From assembly GCF_028596025.1 (NCBI RefSeq), contig NZ_CP117167.1:4154001-4218000 (forward strand): a stretch of DNA of 64,000 nt, given 5' to 3'. This DNA comes from Mucilaginibacter jinjuensis. Its GTDB lineage: Bacteria > Bacteroidota > Bacteroidia > Sphingobacteriales > Sphingobacteriaceae. The notes under the pieces were generated by a model, which saw nothing but the letters and a program-made list of their open reading frames with translations, was not told the DNA's origin and made no database searches. The translations under genes were made by a program, and so were the position numbers. Shown piece after piece: positions 42,885-52,785 of this stretch; positions within the stretch are counted from its first letter, which is position 1; each line of letters starts with the position of its first letter.

Positions 42885-44999
42885 TTAGTTATTAATTTTT
42901 ACTTTATCGAATAAACAACGGCTTCTAAAATCATTCATTAAATTGTTATAATGGTTTAGTTTAGGGCCGATCATATTGTGGGTATTACCGGGATAAAGCA
43001 TCATTTCGAATGTTTTATTCAGCTCTTCTAATTTTGCCGCCAGCTGCAGGGTATTTATCACGTGCACGTTATCGTCAATCATACCATGCACCAATAATAA
43101 ACGGCCTTTCAGGCTTTTGATGTTGGTGAATACCGAGCTGCTTTTATAACCTTCGGGGTTATCGGCAGGTGTACCCATAAAACGTTCGGTATAGTGCGAA
43201 TCGTAATACTTCCAATCGGTAACACTACCGCCGGCCATGCCGTATTTAAAAACATCTGGCGCATTTATCAATGCGTAGCAGGTAATATAGCCACCATAGC
43301 TAAAGCCAGAGATCATTACCTTTTCGGGATCAACCTGCTTGTTCTGAATTAACCATTTTACAGACTGCGACCAGTCTGCTATTTCCCAATGGCCTAATTG
43401 CTTATACATATAATTTTGCCCAGCTTTGCCAAACTCGTAAGCTCCGCGATGATCAAGATAAGTGTAAATAACCTGCGTTGTATCTTCCCTGAACATACTT
43501 TGGCTGAAATTATCATTTACACCTGTGGTAGCGGGGCCACCATAAATAACCACCATTAACGGGTATTTTTTACCCGGAATCATGTTACGCGGATAAGAAA
43601 CACGTAAGGGCAAATCAAACTTACCATCTTCACTTTTTACAGTGAGCAATTCATCCTTACGGGATGCCTTAGTAATATCGAAATCAGGGCCTTTGCTGTC
43701 GCCCAGTACTTTAATTAGTTTACCGTAATTATTTACCAAGGCCAGCTGGTCTGGCGTATTGGCATTAGCGTATTTGGTGGTAAAATACTGACCATCCGGC
43801 GACATGGCAATTTGATGATTATACGGGCCAAAGGTTAAGCGTTTAAATCCTTTGCCATTTAGATTAACCCGGTACAGATCGTCATGATTTGGATGATCTT
43901 TATTGGCGATGAAGTAAACTACCTTGTTTTTTAGATCGACATATTTAACCGTTTTAACCACAAAAGCACCATTAGTTACTACCGACATTTTTTGGGCTAC
44001 TGAATTGTAAACATAGATTTGGCGGTAGCCCGATTTATCACTAATCAATAGAAAATCATTGGTGTTGCCTAAAAATGCCAGGCGTTCTTCTTCATCAAGA
44101 TTAATCCAGGTATCCTGATGTTCTTCGTAAATGGTTTCCTTTTTACCAGTAAGGGGGTTAACGTTGTATATTTTATAATCCTGCTGCTTGCGGTTTAGCC
44201 ATTGCACCAACAGGGCTTTGCTGTCTGGCTGCCAGTAAGGTGTTCCGAAATACTGGTCTGCTTTTTCATCAATATCAGTCCAGGCTGTTTTGCCGGTTTC
44301 AATATTAACCACACCAACCTTCACTTCCGGGTTTGGGTCGCCCGGTTGCGGGTAACGCTGCGTTTTAACCACGCCATGATCAGTACCTGCATCGGTAATA
44401 GTAAAAAGCAGCACATGGGTTTCATCTGTACGGAAGAAAGCAATTTGCTTACTATCCGGGCTCCACCAGAAAGCGCGGTATTCGGTGGCGCGGCCTAAAA
44501 TTTCTTCCATGTAAACCCATGAAGCATAACCATTCAGAATGGTACTGCTACCATCATTGGATAAGCGGGTTTCTTTTTTAGTTTTCAGATCAAGCACATA
44601 CAAATCATGCTCACGGCTAAAGGCAATATAAGCGCTATCCGGCGAAAACTCAGGGTTAAACTCTTCTGCTTCCGGGCTGTTGGTTAGGCGCTCTGATTGT
44701 TTACCATTTATCAGGTAAATATCGTTATCCTTTGCTTTAAGCATTTTAGGTCTCGACAAGCTGTAACCATCATCGGCAAATTGTTTCTCCTGCCCTGTTT
44801 TGGCATCAACTTCAACGGTGGTAGATTTTTTTGCCTCTTCGTTATATTTAGACAGCAGGAAGTGCCCGCTATCAGTCCATTTGGTTACGCGCGGTAATGG
44901 AACTATGCCTTTAACGGACTGCAATCCTAATTGTGCAGAAGCATGAGTAGTAGCCAATACAATGACGCAAAAACTCCAGCTTTTAATTAGTTTAAACAT
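42885..44999 (-). CDS. Dipeptidyl-peptidase IV family serine peptidase (S9B)
   Basis: 704 residues with a signal peptide ending HASA-QL. N-terminal eight-bladed propeller containing the DPP IV double-Glu motif in ASWVYMEEILGRATEYRAFWWSPDSKQIAFFR, and a C-terminal alpha/beta-hydrolase with catalytic Ser567 (GFSYGGY), Asp near 643 (HGMIDDNVH) and His674 (GNTHNM). It removes X-Pro or X-Ala dipeptides from peptide N-termini in the periplasm. It is 6 bases downstream of the aspartyl protease gene and last in the sigma-FecR-SusCD-TlpA-protease locus, supporting peptide or protein as the imported nutrient. Confidence 0.92.
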   Translation of the reverse strand: MFKLIKSWSFCVIVLATTHASAQLGLQSVKGIVPLPRVTKWTDSGHFLLSKYNEEAKKSTTVEVDAKTGQEKQFADDGYSLSRPKMLKAKDNDIYLINGKQSERLTNSPEAEEFNPEFSPDSAYIAFSREHDLYVLDLKTKKETRLSNDGSSTILNGYASWVYMEEILGRATEYRAFWWSPDSKQIAFFRTDETHVLLFTITDAGTDHGVVKTQRYPQPGDPNPEVKVGVVNIETGKTAWTDIDEKADQYFGTPYWQPDSKALLVQWLNRKQQDYKIYNVNPLTGKKETIYEEHQDTWINLDEEERLAFLGNTNDFLLISDKSGYRQIYVYNSVAQKMSVVTNGAFVVKTVKYVDLKNKVVYFIANKDHPNHDDLYRVNLNGKGFKRLTFGPYNHQIAMSPDGQYFTTKYANANTPDQLALVNNYGKLIKVLGDSKGPDFDITKASRKDELLTVKSEDGKFDLPLRVSYPRNMIPGKKYPLMVVIYGGPATTGVNDNFSQSMFREDTTQVIYTYLDHRGAYEFGKAGQNYMYKQLGHWEIADWSQSVKWLIQNKQVDPEKVMISGFSYGGYITCYALINAPDVFKYGMAGGSVTDWKYYDSHYTERFMGTPADNPEGYKSSSVFTNIKSLKGRLLLVHGMIDDNVHVINTLQLAAKLEELNKTFEMMLYPGNTHNMIGPKLNHYNNLMNDFRSRCLFDKVKINN

Positions 45000-45005
45000 C
45001 TTATT

Positions 45006-45950
45006 TTATGATTTTGAAGGGTTAGCCCTTGGGGTGAAATGAATGAGTTGCTGTTGCAGGTTAATAGTAAAATTATAATGGCTGATGAGCCTGATACCAA
45101 TGGAGCCATCCACACCCGGGTTCCAGCTTTCACTGCTACCACCGGTAGACATCAGGCCTATGGGCATATCCTTAATTGGGGTTAAACTCCCTATTGTAAA
45201 AGCGCTTGCCTTACCATTAAATGTGGGTGTAGTAACACCCATGCTGGTGGTAGAACCCATTGACTCAGGTTTAAAGCCATTAACCAATAAGCGATTTTTA
45301 ACTACAAATGGCCTGAAACAGATCAAATTATAACCGGCACCTGTATCAAAGACAAACTCACCGTTATTGGCCTGATCGGCGGTAACGTTTAGCGTGGCCG
45401 GGACAACGATAATCCCCCCTGATAACTTAACCAGAACAGACTCGCCATCCTTTCCGTACTGATAGTTGCCGAAAGTATAAAGCGAGATCTGTTGTTTATC
45501 AAAGTCTACCTTAACAATGTATCGCTTGGTTAATTGATTACCTATAATGCCATCTGTACCCTTATGCGTGGTTTTAAACAAGGCAATGTTTTGATTCGGA
45601 AAATCGAAGCCATCCAGGTGCAGCATATTACCTTCGGCAATAGAAACATCAGCGTGCCCACCCACAACTGAAGCACTTTTGGTGCGCGTAGCCTTAATGC
45701 CCAGTGTATCGGCAAGATCTTCGGAAATAGCCATGCCATCGGCACCGGTATCAAACAGCATACGCAATATGCGCGGGTTGTTGTTCAATTTTACCGAAAG
45801 AATAATACTGCCATTTAGCACCTCAAACGGAATAGTGGCGCACAACTTAGAAGGTTTGTTTTGCAGGCTATCATTTGCAATTTGAGCCTTTGTTGCAACT
45901 TGAAAGCATACCGTTAATAACAGCGTTAATTTAAAAACCTTAAATTTCAT
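45006..45950 (-). CDS. Secreted retropepsin-like aspartyl protease
   Basis: 314 residues from the ATG at 45950 (MKFKVFKLTLLLTVCFQVATKA), which gives a signal peptide; the longer frame to 46016 overlaps the thioredoxin gene. Two Asp motifs, LFDTGADGMAISEDLA and VFDTGAGYNLICF, mark a bilobal aspartyl protease of the type common in Bacteroidota, each followed by a GIIGNQL/IGIRLI-like Ile-Gly element. It probably cleaves peptides in the periplasm or at the surface. It lies between the TlpA-like gene (52 bases) and DPP IV (6 bases). Confidence 0.88.
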   Translation of the reverse strand: MKFKVFKLTLLLTVCFQVATKAQIANDSLQNKPSKLCATIPFEVLNGSIILSVKLNNNPRILRMLFDTGADGMAISEDLADTLGIKATRTKSASVVGGHADVSIAEGNMLHLDGFDFPNQNIALFKTTHKGTDGIIGNQLTKRYIVKVDFDKQQISLYTFGNYQYGKDGESVLVKLSGGIIVVPATLNVTADQANNGEFVFDTGAGYNLICFRPFVVKNRLLVNGFKPESMGSTTSMGVTTPTFNGKASAFTIGSLTPIKDMPIGLMSTGGSSESWNPGVDGSIGIRLISHYNFTINLQQQLIHFTPRANPSKS

Positions 45951-46002
45951 TGAAATACGTTTAAAGCCCGGAGTTTCCTCCGGGCTTATTGTGATAGGTT
46001 TA

Positions 46003-47385
46003 TTATTTGGCAGCAAGCGTTTTTTCGAGCAGTTTTTTCAATTCTGGATCTGATGGGCGCGGCGCATCAACATTTACAATTTTGCCGGCTTTATCAAACA
46101 CAATAAAGCGTGGAATGGTGGCCACTTTATAGTATTTAGAGAAATCGTTATTCTCGGTAGCGAACAACTGGATCCAGGTCATTTTTTCATCAACCAGCAT
46201 TTGTTTCCATTTATCGTGGTCTTTTACTTTATCAACAGACATCGATATAAAGGCTACATCCTGTCCTTTCATTTCATCTGCAAGCTTACGCATATATGGT
46301 GTTTCCTGGCGGCAAGGGCCACACCAGGTTGCCCAAACATCAACTACTACTACTTTGCCTTTCAGGTCTGTAAGGCTAACTGTTTTATCATTCTGGTCGG
46401 GGTAAGAGAATTTATAGCCATCCTCCCCTAATTTCAACGATGCCAAAGGCGTAGCGATAGCCACGTTACGAGATTTTTGATTATCTGTAATAATGTATTT
46501 ACCCAGGGTATCTGCTATAGCTTTATAAGCGGCATAGCTTTTCAAGTGTTCTAAGCTCTCTAAAACGATTTCGCCTTTAAGGGTATCGTTAGGGATCATA
46601 TCGGTGGAGTGTGAAACACCGATTGGCCCAGGCACCCATTTAATACTCTTTTTGCGCGAAGCAATGCTAAGTACGCCATCCATCAAACGGATACCATAAG
46701 GGTAATTGTAAATGAGTGCCGTGTTTTGCGTATAATCGGCTACATTAAGTGAAACAAAATATGGGCTGTATTCTTCTACAGAAGGGTGTGCCGTACGCGG
46801 CGTATTTAAAAAGTTAGTTCCATAAGATACCAGATCCAGTTTGATGATCTTTTGCATTTCGGCATCGAAACGAGGGTTGCCACTCGGTTTACCTTTCATA
46901 AAAGTTTTCGATTGCGCTACAACGGCTTCAAACTGCGGGAAGAAATCAACATAGGTTGAATTACCTTTCATAAAGTAAACGGCCTTCTTCTCTATCGGGC
47001 GAACAAAATCATGCCATTGGGTCAGGATTACGTTTTCTTTCGAATTCTCTTTTCCATTCAACACATAACTGCTGTCTGATATAATAAGCGAAAGTTTATC
47101 ATTGCCCTTGAAATAGAAAGTATGGGTATCCATCATACTTGCGCCATTACCGGTACCCAACACATATAAGCCTTCATATTCAGGATAAAATATAAAGCCA
47201 AATTTTCCATCTTTAGATGGGTCTTGCTCTGCTATTTCAACAGTCTTACCATCTTTTACTTTAAACAGGTGCATTTTGGAGATACGGCTTGTTTGCAGGT
47301 CGCCGGTTATAAATGTTGGCTTTTGTGCCTTTGCGCCAAATGCTATTCCAAGCAGCATGGCAACGCTTATTAGTTTCCTTTTCAT
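46003..47385 (-). CDS. TlpA/ResA-like thioredoxin with N-terminal DUF4369-like domain
   Basis: 460 residues with a signal peptide ending GAKA-QK. The N-terminal region (about 22-130) resembles DUF4369 beta-domains; a helical linker follows; the C-terminal thioredoxin domain (about 315-460) has the redox motif VVDVWATWCGPCRQETPYM and cis-Pro in VATIPRFIVFDKAGK. It is a periplasmic thiol-disulfide oxidoreductase, a usual companion of SusCD loci in this phylum. It may keep secreted proteases reduced or assist their folding. SusD lies 130 bases upstream. Confidence 0.92.
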   Translation of the reverse strand: MKRKLISVAMLLGIAFGAKAQKPTFITGDLQTSRISKMHLFKVKDGKTVEIAEQDPSKDGKFGFIFYPEYEGLYVLGTGNGASMMDTHTFYFKGNDKLSLIISDSSYVLNGKENSKENVILTQWHDFVRPIEKKAVYFMKGNSTYVDFFPQFEAVVAQSKTFMKGKPSGNPRFDAEMQKIIKLDLVSYGTNFLNTPRTAHPSVEEYSPYFVSLNVADYTQNTALIYNYPYGIRLMDGVLSIASRKKSIKWVPGPIGVSHSTDMIPNDTLKGEIVLESLEHLKSYAAYKAIADTLGKYIITDNQKSRNVAIATPLASLKLGEDGYKFSYPDQNDKTVSLTDLKGKVVVVDVWATWCGPCRQETPYMRKLADEMKGQDVAFISMSVDKVKDHDKWKQMLVDEKMTWIQLFATENNDFSKYYKVATIPRFIVFDKAGKIVNVDAPRPSDPELKKLLEKTLAAK

Positions 47386-47515
47386 TGTTAAATCCTTATT
47401 GTTTATATTTTTTTCTGTGATTGATATTTAAAAATTGGGCATAAGATGGGCCTCCAAGCTCTAAATTTGAGCTTGTCGACCCTCTTTACTTAACTAAAAC
47501 TGGTATCTTAAATAA

Positions 47516-49153
47516 TTACCATCCGGGGTTCTGAACTAATTTATTACCCGGCTTGGTTAACTCGGTTAATGGGAATGGGAACAAGTAATGTTTATCCTGA
47601 AATATGCGAACTGTTGTTAGCGTAATTGGCTTATAAGTTTTAACGCCGGTAGTTGCATTCAGGGTTATCGTCATGGCCTTTAATGGGTTTGTTGCGGAGT
47701 TAAACAAGGTTGTCGCTAACTTCCAGCGTTTAACATCCCAGTAACGCTCATCTTCAAAAGCCAATTCAACCCTGCGCTCATGACGTATAGCTGTGCGCAT
47801 ATCTGTTTGCGATAATCCTGGCGTTAGTACCGGCATCCCAGCTCTTCTGCGTATAGCATTTACAGCATCATAAACAGATTGGTCTGGCCCAACGGCTTCA
47901 TTCTGTGCTTCGGCATAGTTCAACAACACTTCGGCATAACGGAATAAGATCCAGTTTTGGTAGCTCACGGCATTTACATCCGTGAGGTTAATGCTCTCGT
48001 CTGTAAACTTGCGTAGGTAATAACCGGTATTGGTAATCCAACCTGCTAAAATAGAGCCCGATATTGATACATCTGTACCACCGGTATACATTTGCATAGT
48101 ACGGCCTTTATAGGTGCAACCATCGTACAAAACAGTTGCAGCAAAACGTGGATCGCGGCCTGCATAAGGGTTTTGCGGGTTATAACCCGAATTTGCGGCT
48201 GTGATCGGCAAGCCTGTAGCCTGCATTTCATAATCATCAACCAGGTTTTGGGTTGGCAGCGTACCCGATCTACCACCGTAAGCCGGCGGTTGGTTATATA
48301 CATCAAACAGGTTTGAAAGCTGCGAAGCATTATTATTAGCCTGTACCGATAATATCACCTCGCTATTCATCTTATTGGAGTTAGAGAATATGTTGGCATA
48401 AGTTGGCGCCAGGCTGTAAGTATTTAAAGCCATAATGGTTTTAGCGGTAGCAGCGGCATCGGCCCAGCGGCTATCATACAACTGCGCGCGGCAAAGCATG
48501 GCCAGGGCAGCGCCTTTAGTAATACGCCCCCAATCGCTGCTGGCGTAGCTTGTCGGTAATACATTGGCGGCATCTGTTAGTTCGCTCACTAAAAAGTCTA
48601 CGCACTGTTTTTTGGTGCTTTGCGCTACAAATGCAGTTGTATCAATACTTTGCTGCGGTGTTGTAATAAGCGGTACGGCACCAAAATAATTCATCAGGTC
48701 GAAGTAATAGTAGGCGCGTAAAAACTTGATCTCGCCTTTCATGCGCTGGTTAAGAGATTTATCGCCAGGCACATTATCTATATTTTGCAGAAATACGTTT
48801 GCTCTTCTGATGTATTGCCACCTGTTTGTTGTCCATAACGCATTCGCAGGCGAAGTACTTGAAGAGTAAGCGCCATTCCAAAATGCAGAATAAACAGTGC
48901 TGTTTACTGTTGCATCGTCAGTAAGGTCAGATAGTAAATTATCTGTATAAATAGGTGCTGAGTTAAACGGCGCTACAAAACCCGAATTTAATTGCGAATA
49001 AAAATTAGCTGTATAAGTTAACACCAGTTGCTGGTTGCTCCAAAGCAATACATCGTTGATCTGGTTTGTTGGCGCAATATTCAATATATCCTTTTTGCAG
49101 GAGAACATCAACATTACCAATGATAAACAGCCGGTTATATATTTATTTTTCAT
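47516..49153 (-). CDS. SusD/RagB family lipoprotein
   Basis: 545 residues from the ATG at 49153 (MKNKYITGCLSLVMLMFSCKK), whose lipobox MFSC fits lipidation. An ATG at 49165 overlaps the susC stop (TAATG) and would add four residues (MIIT); the choice is open. SusD features: GEIKFLRAYYYFDLMNYFGAVPLIT, ILFRYAEVLLNYAEAQNEAVG, RRRAGMPVL, HERRVELAFEDERYWDVKRW and the ending LVQNPGW. It forms the substrate-capturing lid of the adjacent SusC; cargo is probably peptide. Confidence 0.94.
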   Translation of the reverse strand: MKNKYITGCLSLVMLMFSCKKDILNIAPTNQINDVLLWSNQQLVLTYTANFYSQLNSGFVAPFNSAPIYTDNLLSDLTDDATVNSTVYSAFWNGAYSSSTSPANALWTTNRWQYIRRANVFLQNIDNVPGDKSLNQRMKGEIKFLRAYYYFDLMNYFGAVPLITTPQQSIDTTAFVAQSTKKQCVDFLVSELTDAANVLPTSYASSDWGRITKGAALAMLCRAQLYDSRWADAAATAKTIMALNTYSLAPTYANIFSNSNKMNSEVILSVQANNNASQLSNLFDVYNQPPAYGGRSGTLPTQNLVDDYEMQATGLPITAANSGYNPQNPYAGRDPRFAATVLYDGCTYKGRTMQMYTGGTDVSISGSILAGWITNTGYYLRKFTDESINLTDVNAVSYQNWILFRYAEVLLNYAEAQNEAVGPDQSVYDAVNAIRRRAGMPVLTPGLSQTDMRTAIRHERRVELAFEDERYWDVKRWKLATTLFNSATNPLKAMTITLNATTGVKTYKPITLTTVRIFQDKHYLFPFPLTELTKPGNKLVQNPGW

Positions 49154-49164
49154 CGTAATAATCA

Positions 49165-52100
49165 TTAAAAATTAACATTTACACCAAAACCGATATTCTT
49201 CTGATTAGGATAGAAACCACCTGTAGCCCCTCCTGTACCCAGGTTAGGCGTTTCCGGATCTATACCACCCAGTACCGAAGTCCAGGTTAGCAGGTTAGAT
49301 CCCTCTGCAAATATTTTGATATGTTTTATTTTGATGGCATTAGTCCATTTTTCGGGCAGGTCATACCCAAGGCGCAAATCTCTCAGTCTTAAAAAATTAT
49401 CATTGATTAAAGTAGCATCAGATGGCAGGGAATTGTTAGAGGAAGATGCTAAGCGTGGATATTTAGCATTATCATTACCCGGCCTCCAGGCATTATCATA
49501 AGTGTATTGCCAAAGTAAGTTATTGGTAGAATACTGTATTTTACCGCCCAGTGCCCCATTAAACAAAGTGGCTAATGATATACTTTTGTATTTTAACGTA
49601 AACCCGAAACCAAAGTTAATTGGGGGGAAACCGTAATTATCAATCGTGATCTGGTCGGCAGCTGTTAGTTTGCCATCGCCGTTTATATCGGCGTATTTTA
49701 CATCGCCGGGTTTAATGGTTGCATTTTTTAACCCATCCTGATCTACCGGCCATGCGGCAATCTGCGCTGCATTCTGGAAAATGCCTACAGCATGGTAACC
49801 TACCAATGTATTAACCGAATGCCCTTCCAGCTGCTGATATGGCGGCAGATTTTTGGTTCCATAATCAAGCACCTTGGTATTAACCAGTGTAAAATTGGCA
49901 TTTACATTAAGCGACCAATCTTTATTAAACCTGTTTTGGCTATTAAGGTCGATATCAAAGCCTTTGTTTCGCAAACGGGCAAAGTTTTGGATCGGCCCAC
50001 CAATACCGAAAGTTGTTGGCAGATTATACGTTTGCGACATCAGCATGTCATAACGGTCTTTCTGGTAAATATCAAAGGTGATACCCAAACGGCCGTGCCA
50101 TAGTTCGGCATCAAAACCTATGTTTTCCTGCCTGTTTTTTGCCCAGGTGATATCTGCATTGGGTAAAGTGCTGTTGGTTTGGTAGAACGTTGGGGTGTAT
50201 GTTGTACCGAAAATATAGCCCCTTGTATTTTGTACACCGGTATTGGCAACACCATAAGTATAATAGTAGGTATACGAGCCAATACCATCATCACCGGTTA
50301 AACCAACCGAGCCACGAAGTTTTAAGTTAGATACAACAGGCAATAAGTTTTTGAAAAAGTTTTCTTTAGAGATAATCCATGCTGCCGACCCGCCCGGGAA
50401 AAAGCCCCAGCGATGGCCCGGCGCAAAATAGGTTGAACCATCGTATCTGAAACTACCCTCCAATAATATCCGTTTGTCGAACGCGTAATTAACACGGCCT
50501 ACATAACCTTCGCGGGCAAACTGGGTGCGTGAGCCAGTGGTGGTTTCGCCTACAGTTGAGCCAATATTTAAAATATCCAAACCAGGCGCTACCAGGTTTA
50601 AACGTTTATCACTATTGGTGTTTGATTGTGCTTCTGAAATATTATAGAGCGCCAACACATCAATGCTATGTTTACCAAAATCGCGTGTGTAATTAAGGGC
50701 TAAATCCTGCGTGTAGGTATTGTAATCGGCAGTAGCATCGGTTAAGCTTGGGTTGCCTGTACCGCCGGTTTGCGTGTAACCGGTGGGCGAAGAGGCATCA
50801 ACCCTATAAAGCGGAACCGGCACTACATAAGTTTTAGCACGTTGAAAGTTTTTCTCAATATCGAAGTTCCCGTAAGCCGATAAACCCTTGATGAAGGATG
50901 ATTCGTAGGTTAAACGGCCGTTACCAGTCAGGAAATTATTTTTGGTATACGCGTATCCTGATTGCGGCGAAATCATGGCCAGTGGGTTATAGGCGCTACC
51001 ACTTGGTGCACTGCCAAAAGTACCGTTAGCATTGTAAATTGGCGCCAATGGCGATGCATTAAGCGCGGCATTTATAGGGTCACCACCGCTTGGTAAATTC
51101 TGATCGCCGTAGCGGTAACCGAGGTTAATCTGCGCTTTAAAATCACGGCTCAGTTTAATATCCAGGTTATTTTGGAAGGTATACCGTTTAAATGAACTGG
51201 TAGGATACATACCACCCTGATCGGTATAGTTGCCTAAAATAAAGTACTTAATAGCTTCAGAACCTCCGTTAACATTTAGGCTATGGTTTTGTACAAATGC
51301 CTGGTTGCCGGTAAGCACCTTTACCCAATCGCTATTTGCATACTTATACGGGTTTAACTGCCTTTTAATAGTATCAAGCACACTTGCCGAATACGGCGCA
51401 GCCAGCCCGCTGTTTACATAATATTCGTTTAGAGCTGTTGCGTATCCGTAAGAATCTAAATTTTTAACCATTTTGCCCGGCGAGCTAAACGTGTAATTGC
51501 CGGTATAATTAAACTGAGGCTTACCTATTTTACCGCGTTTGGTGGTAACAATAATTACACCATTGGCACCACGTGAGCCATAAACTGCAGTGGCGGCATT
51601 GTCTTTTAAAACGGTGATGCTTTCAACCTCATTAGGGTCAATAAAGTTGAGGTTTACTTCCGTTGCTCCGTTGGTATTATTGGTATTAAAGCGGGGCACA
51701 CCATCAATAACAAGCAAAGGGGCTTCGGCGCTATTGGTGGTACGTACCAGTAAATTGGCAGTTTCGCCACCGGGCGTTCCCGAACTGGTGCGTACCAGCA
51801 TACCCGGCAACCTGCCCGCAAATACCTGCGACAGGTTTGAGGTTGGCATTTCAACAATCTGATCGGCAGTGATGGTGCTTACGGCTGTTGTTAGGTTTTC
51901 TTTTTTAACCTGGCCGTAGCCTACCACCACAATCTCGCCCAGATCAACATTAGCGGTGGCAAGACTGATGTTTAAGAAAGTTTGATCGCTTACCTTAATC
52001 AATAATGGCTTGTAACCAATATAGGTAAAGCGTAGTGTAGAACCCGGATCGGCAAGAATAGAAAACTCGCCATTGAGGCTCGAAACTGTGTATTTCTGAC

Positions 52101-52563
52101 TTTCTACGCACCAAACGGTAACCGATGGCAAGGGTTGCCCCTGGGCGTCAACCACACGGCCTTTAATTAGCTGGCTTTGCGTTTGAGGCGGGGTTGGAGT
52201 ATTAACAACACGGGGCTTCGATTTAACAACAATTGTTTTTTCTTCGATGGCATAGGTGAAGGGCTGGCCTTCAAAACAAATTTTTAACACGTCGACCAGT
52301 GAAACATCCTTTACATTAATGCTTACTTTTTTGGCTGTAGCAATTTGCTGGGTGGTAAAAACAAAATCGTAACCGGTTTGCTGCCTGATATCTTTAAATA
52401 TCTCGACAAGCTGAGCGTTATTTTTCTTGAGGGTGATTTTTTGCGCCAACGCGGCACTTACCTGCAGAAAGAATACAACAAGCAGTACTAACGTTAATTT
52501 TATTACACGAAACGTAGAAGTAGTAGCAAATTTCCTGGAATTAAAGAGTAGATAAAATTTCAT
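49165..52563 (-). CDS. SusC/RagA TonB-linked receptor with STN signalling domain
   Basis: 1132 residues from the ATG at 52563 (MKFYLLFNSRKFATTSTF), preferred because a signal segment follows; the frame is open to 52638. STN domain (NAQLVEIFKDIRQQTGYDFVFTTQQIATAKKVSINV), carboxypeptidase-like domain (IKGRVVDAQGQPLPSVTVW), plug (LPGMLVRTSSGTPGGETANLLVRTTNS, SITVLKDNAATAVYGSRGANGVIIVTTKRG) and barrel ending NIGFGVNVNF. The STN domain and the FecR/ECF sigma genes just upstream form a cell-surface signalling cascade. With SusD, TlpA-like protein and two proteases downstream it makes a peptide-uptake locus. Confidence 0.96.
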   Translation of the reverse strand: MKFYLLFNSRKFATTSTFRVIKLTLVLLVVFFLQVSAALAQKITLKKNNAQLVEIFKDIRQQTGYDFVFTTQQIATAKKVSINVKDVSLVDVLKICFEGQPFTYAIEEKTIVVKSKPRVVNTPTPPQTQSQLIKGRVVDAQGQPLPSVTVWCVESQKYTVSSLNGEFSILADPGSTLRFTYIGYKPLLIKVSDQTFLNISLATANVDLGEIVVVGYGQVKKENLTTAVSTITADQIVEMPTSNLSQVFAGRLPGMLVRTSSGTPGGETANLLVRTTNSAEAPLLVIDGVPRFNTNNTNGATEVNLNFIDPNEVESITVLKDNAATAVYGSRGANGVIIVTTKRGKIGKPQFNYTGNYTFSSPGKMVKNLDSYGYATALNEYYVNSGLAAPYSASVLDTIKRQLNPYKYANSDWVKVLTGNQAFVQNHSLNVNGGSEAIKYFILGNYTDQGGMYPTSSFKRYTFQNNLDIKLSRDFKAQINLGYRYGDQNLPSGGDPINAALNASPLAPIYNANGTFGSAPSGSAYNPLAMISPQSGYAYTKNNFLTGNGRLTYESSFIKGLSAYGNFDIEKNFQRAKTYVVPVPLYRVDASSPTGYTQTGGTGNPSLTDATADYNTYTQDLALNYTRDFGKHSIDVLALYNISEAQSNTNSDKRLNLVAPGLDILNIGSTVGETTTGSRTQFAREGYVGRVNYAFDKRILLEGSFRYDGSTYFAPGHRWGFFPGGSAAWIISKENFFKNLLPVVSNLKLRGSVGLTGDDGIGSYTYYYTYGVANTGVQNTRGYIFGTTYTPTFYQTNSTLPNADITWAKNRQENIGFDAELWHGRLGITFDIYQKDRYDMLMSQTYNLPTTFGIGGPIQNFARLRNKGFDIDLNSQNRFNKDWSLNVNANFTLVNTKVLDYGTKNLPPYQQLEGHSVNTLVGYHAVGIFQNAAQIAAWPVDQDGLKNATIKPGDVKYADINGDGKLTAADQITIDNYGFPPINFGFGFTLKYKSISLATLFNGALGGKIQYSTNNLLWQYTYDNAWRPGNDNAKYPRLASSSNNSLPSDATLINDNFLRLRDLRLGYDLPEKWTNAIKIKHIKIFAEGSNLLTWTSVLGGIDPETPNLGTGGATGGFYPNQKNIGFGVNVNF

Positions 52564-52785
52564 ACATTTGGTTTTACCCCTTGAAAAGCATTTTATGATA
52601 CTTATAAGGGATGATGTGGATTTATCTGCGCACTTCATTCAATCTTTTTGGAGCGGATGAATAGCGTAGTGTTGATTAAGTGTTCACAGCATTTTTTTCA
52701 ATAAACTAATCCAAATTGATAACCGGGGGTGGGTCCAAGCACTCCTGGTTTTTTTGTTTCAGATCAATTACTTATTTAAGTAAGA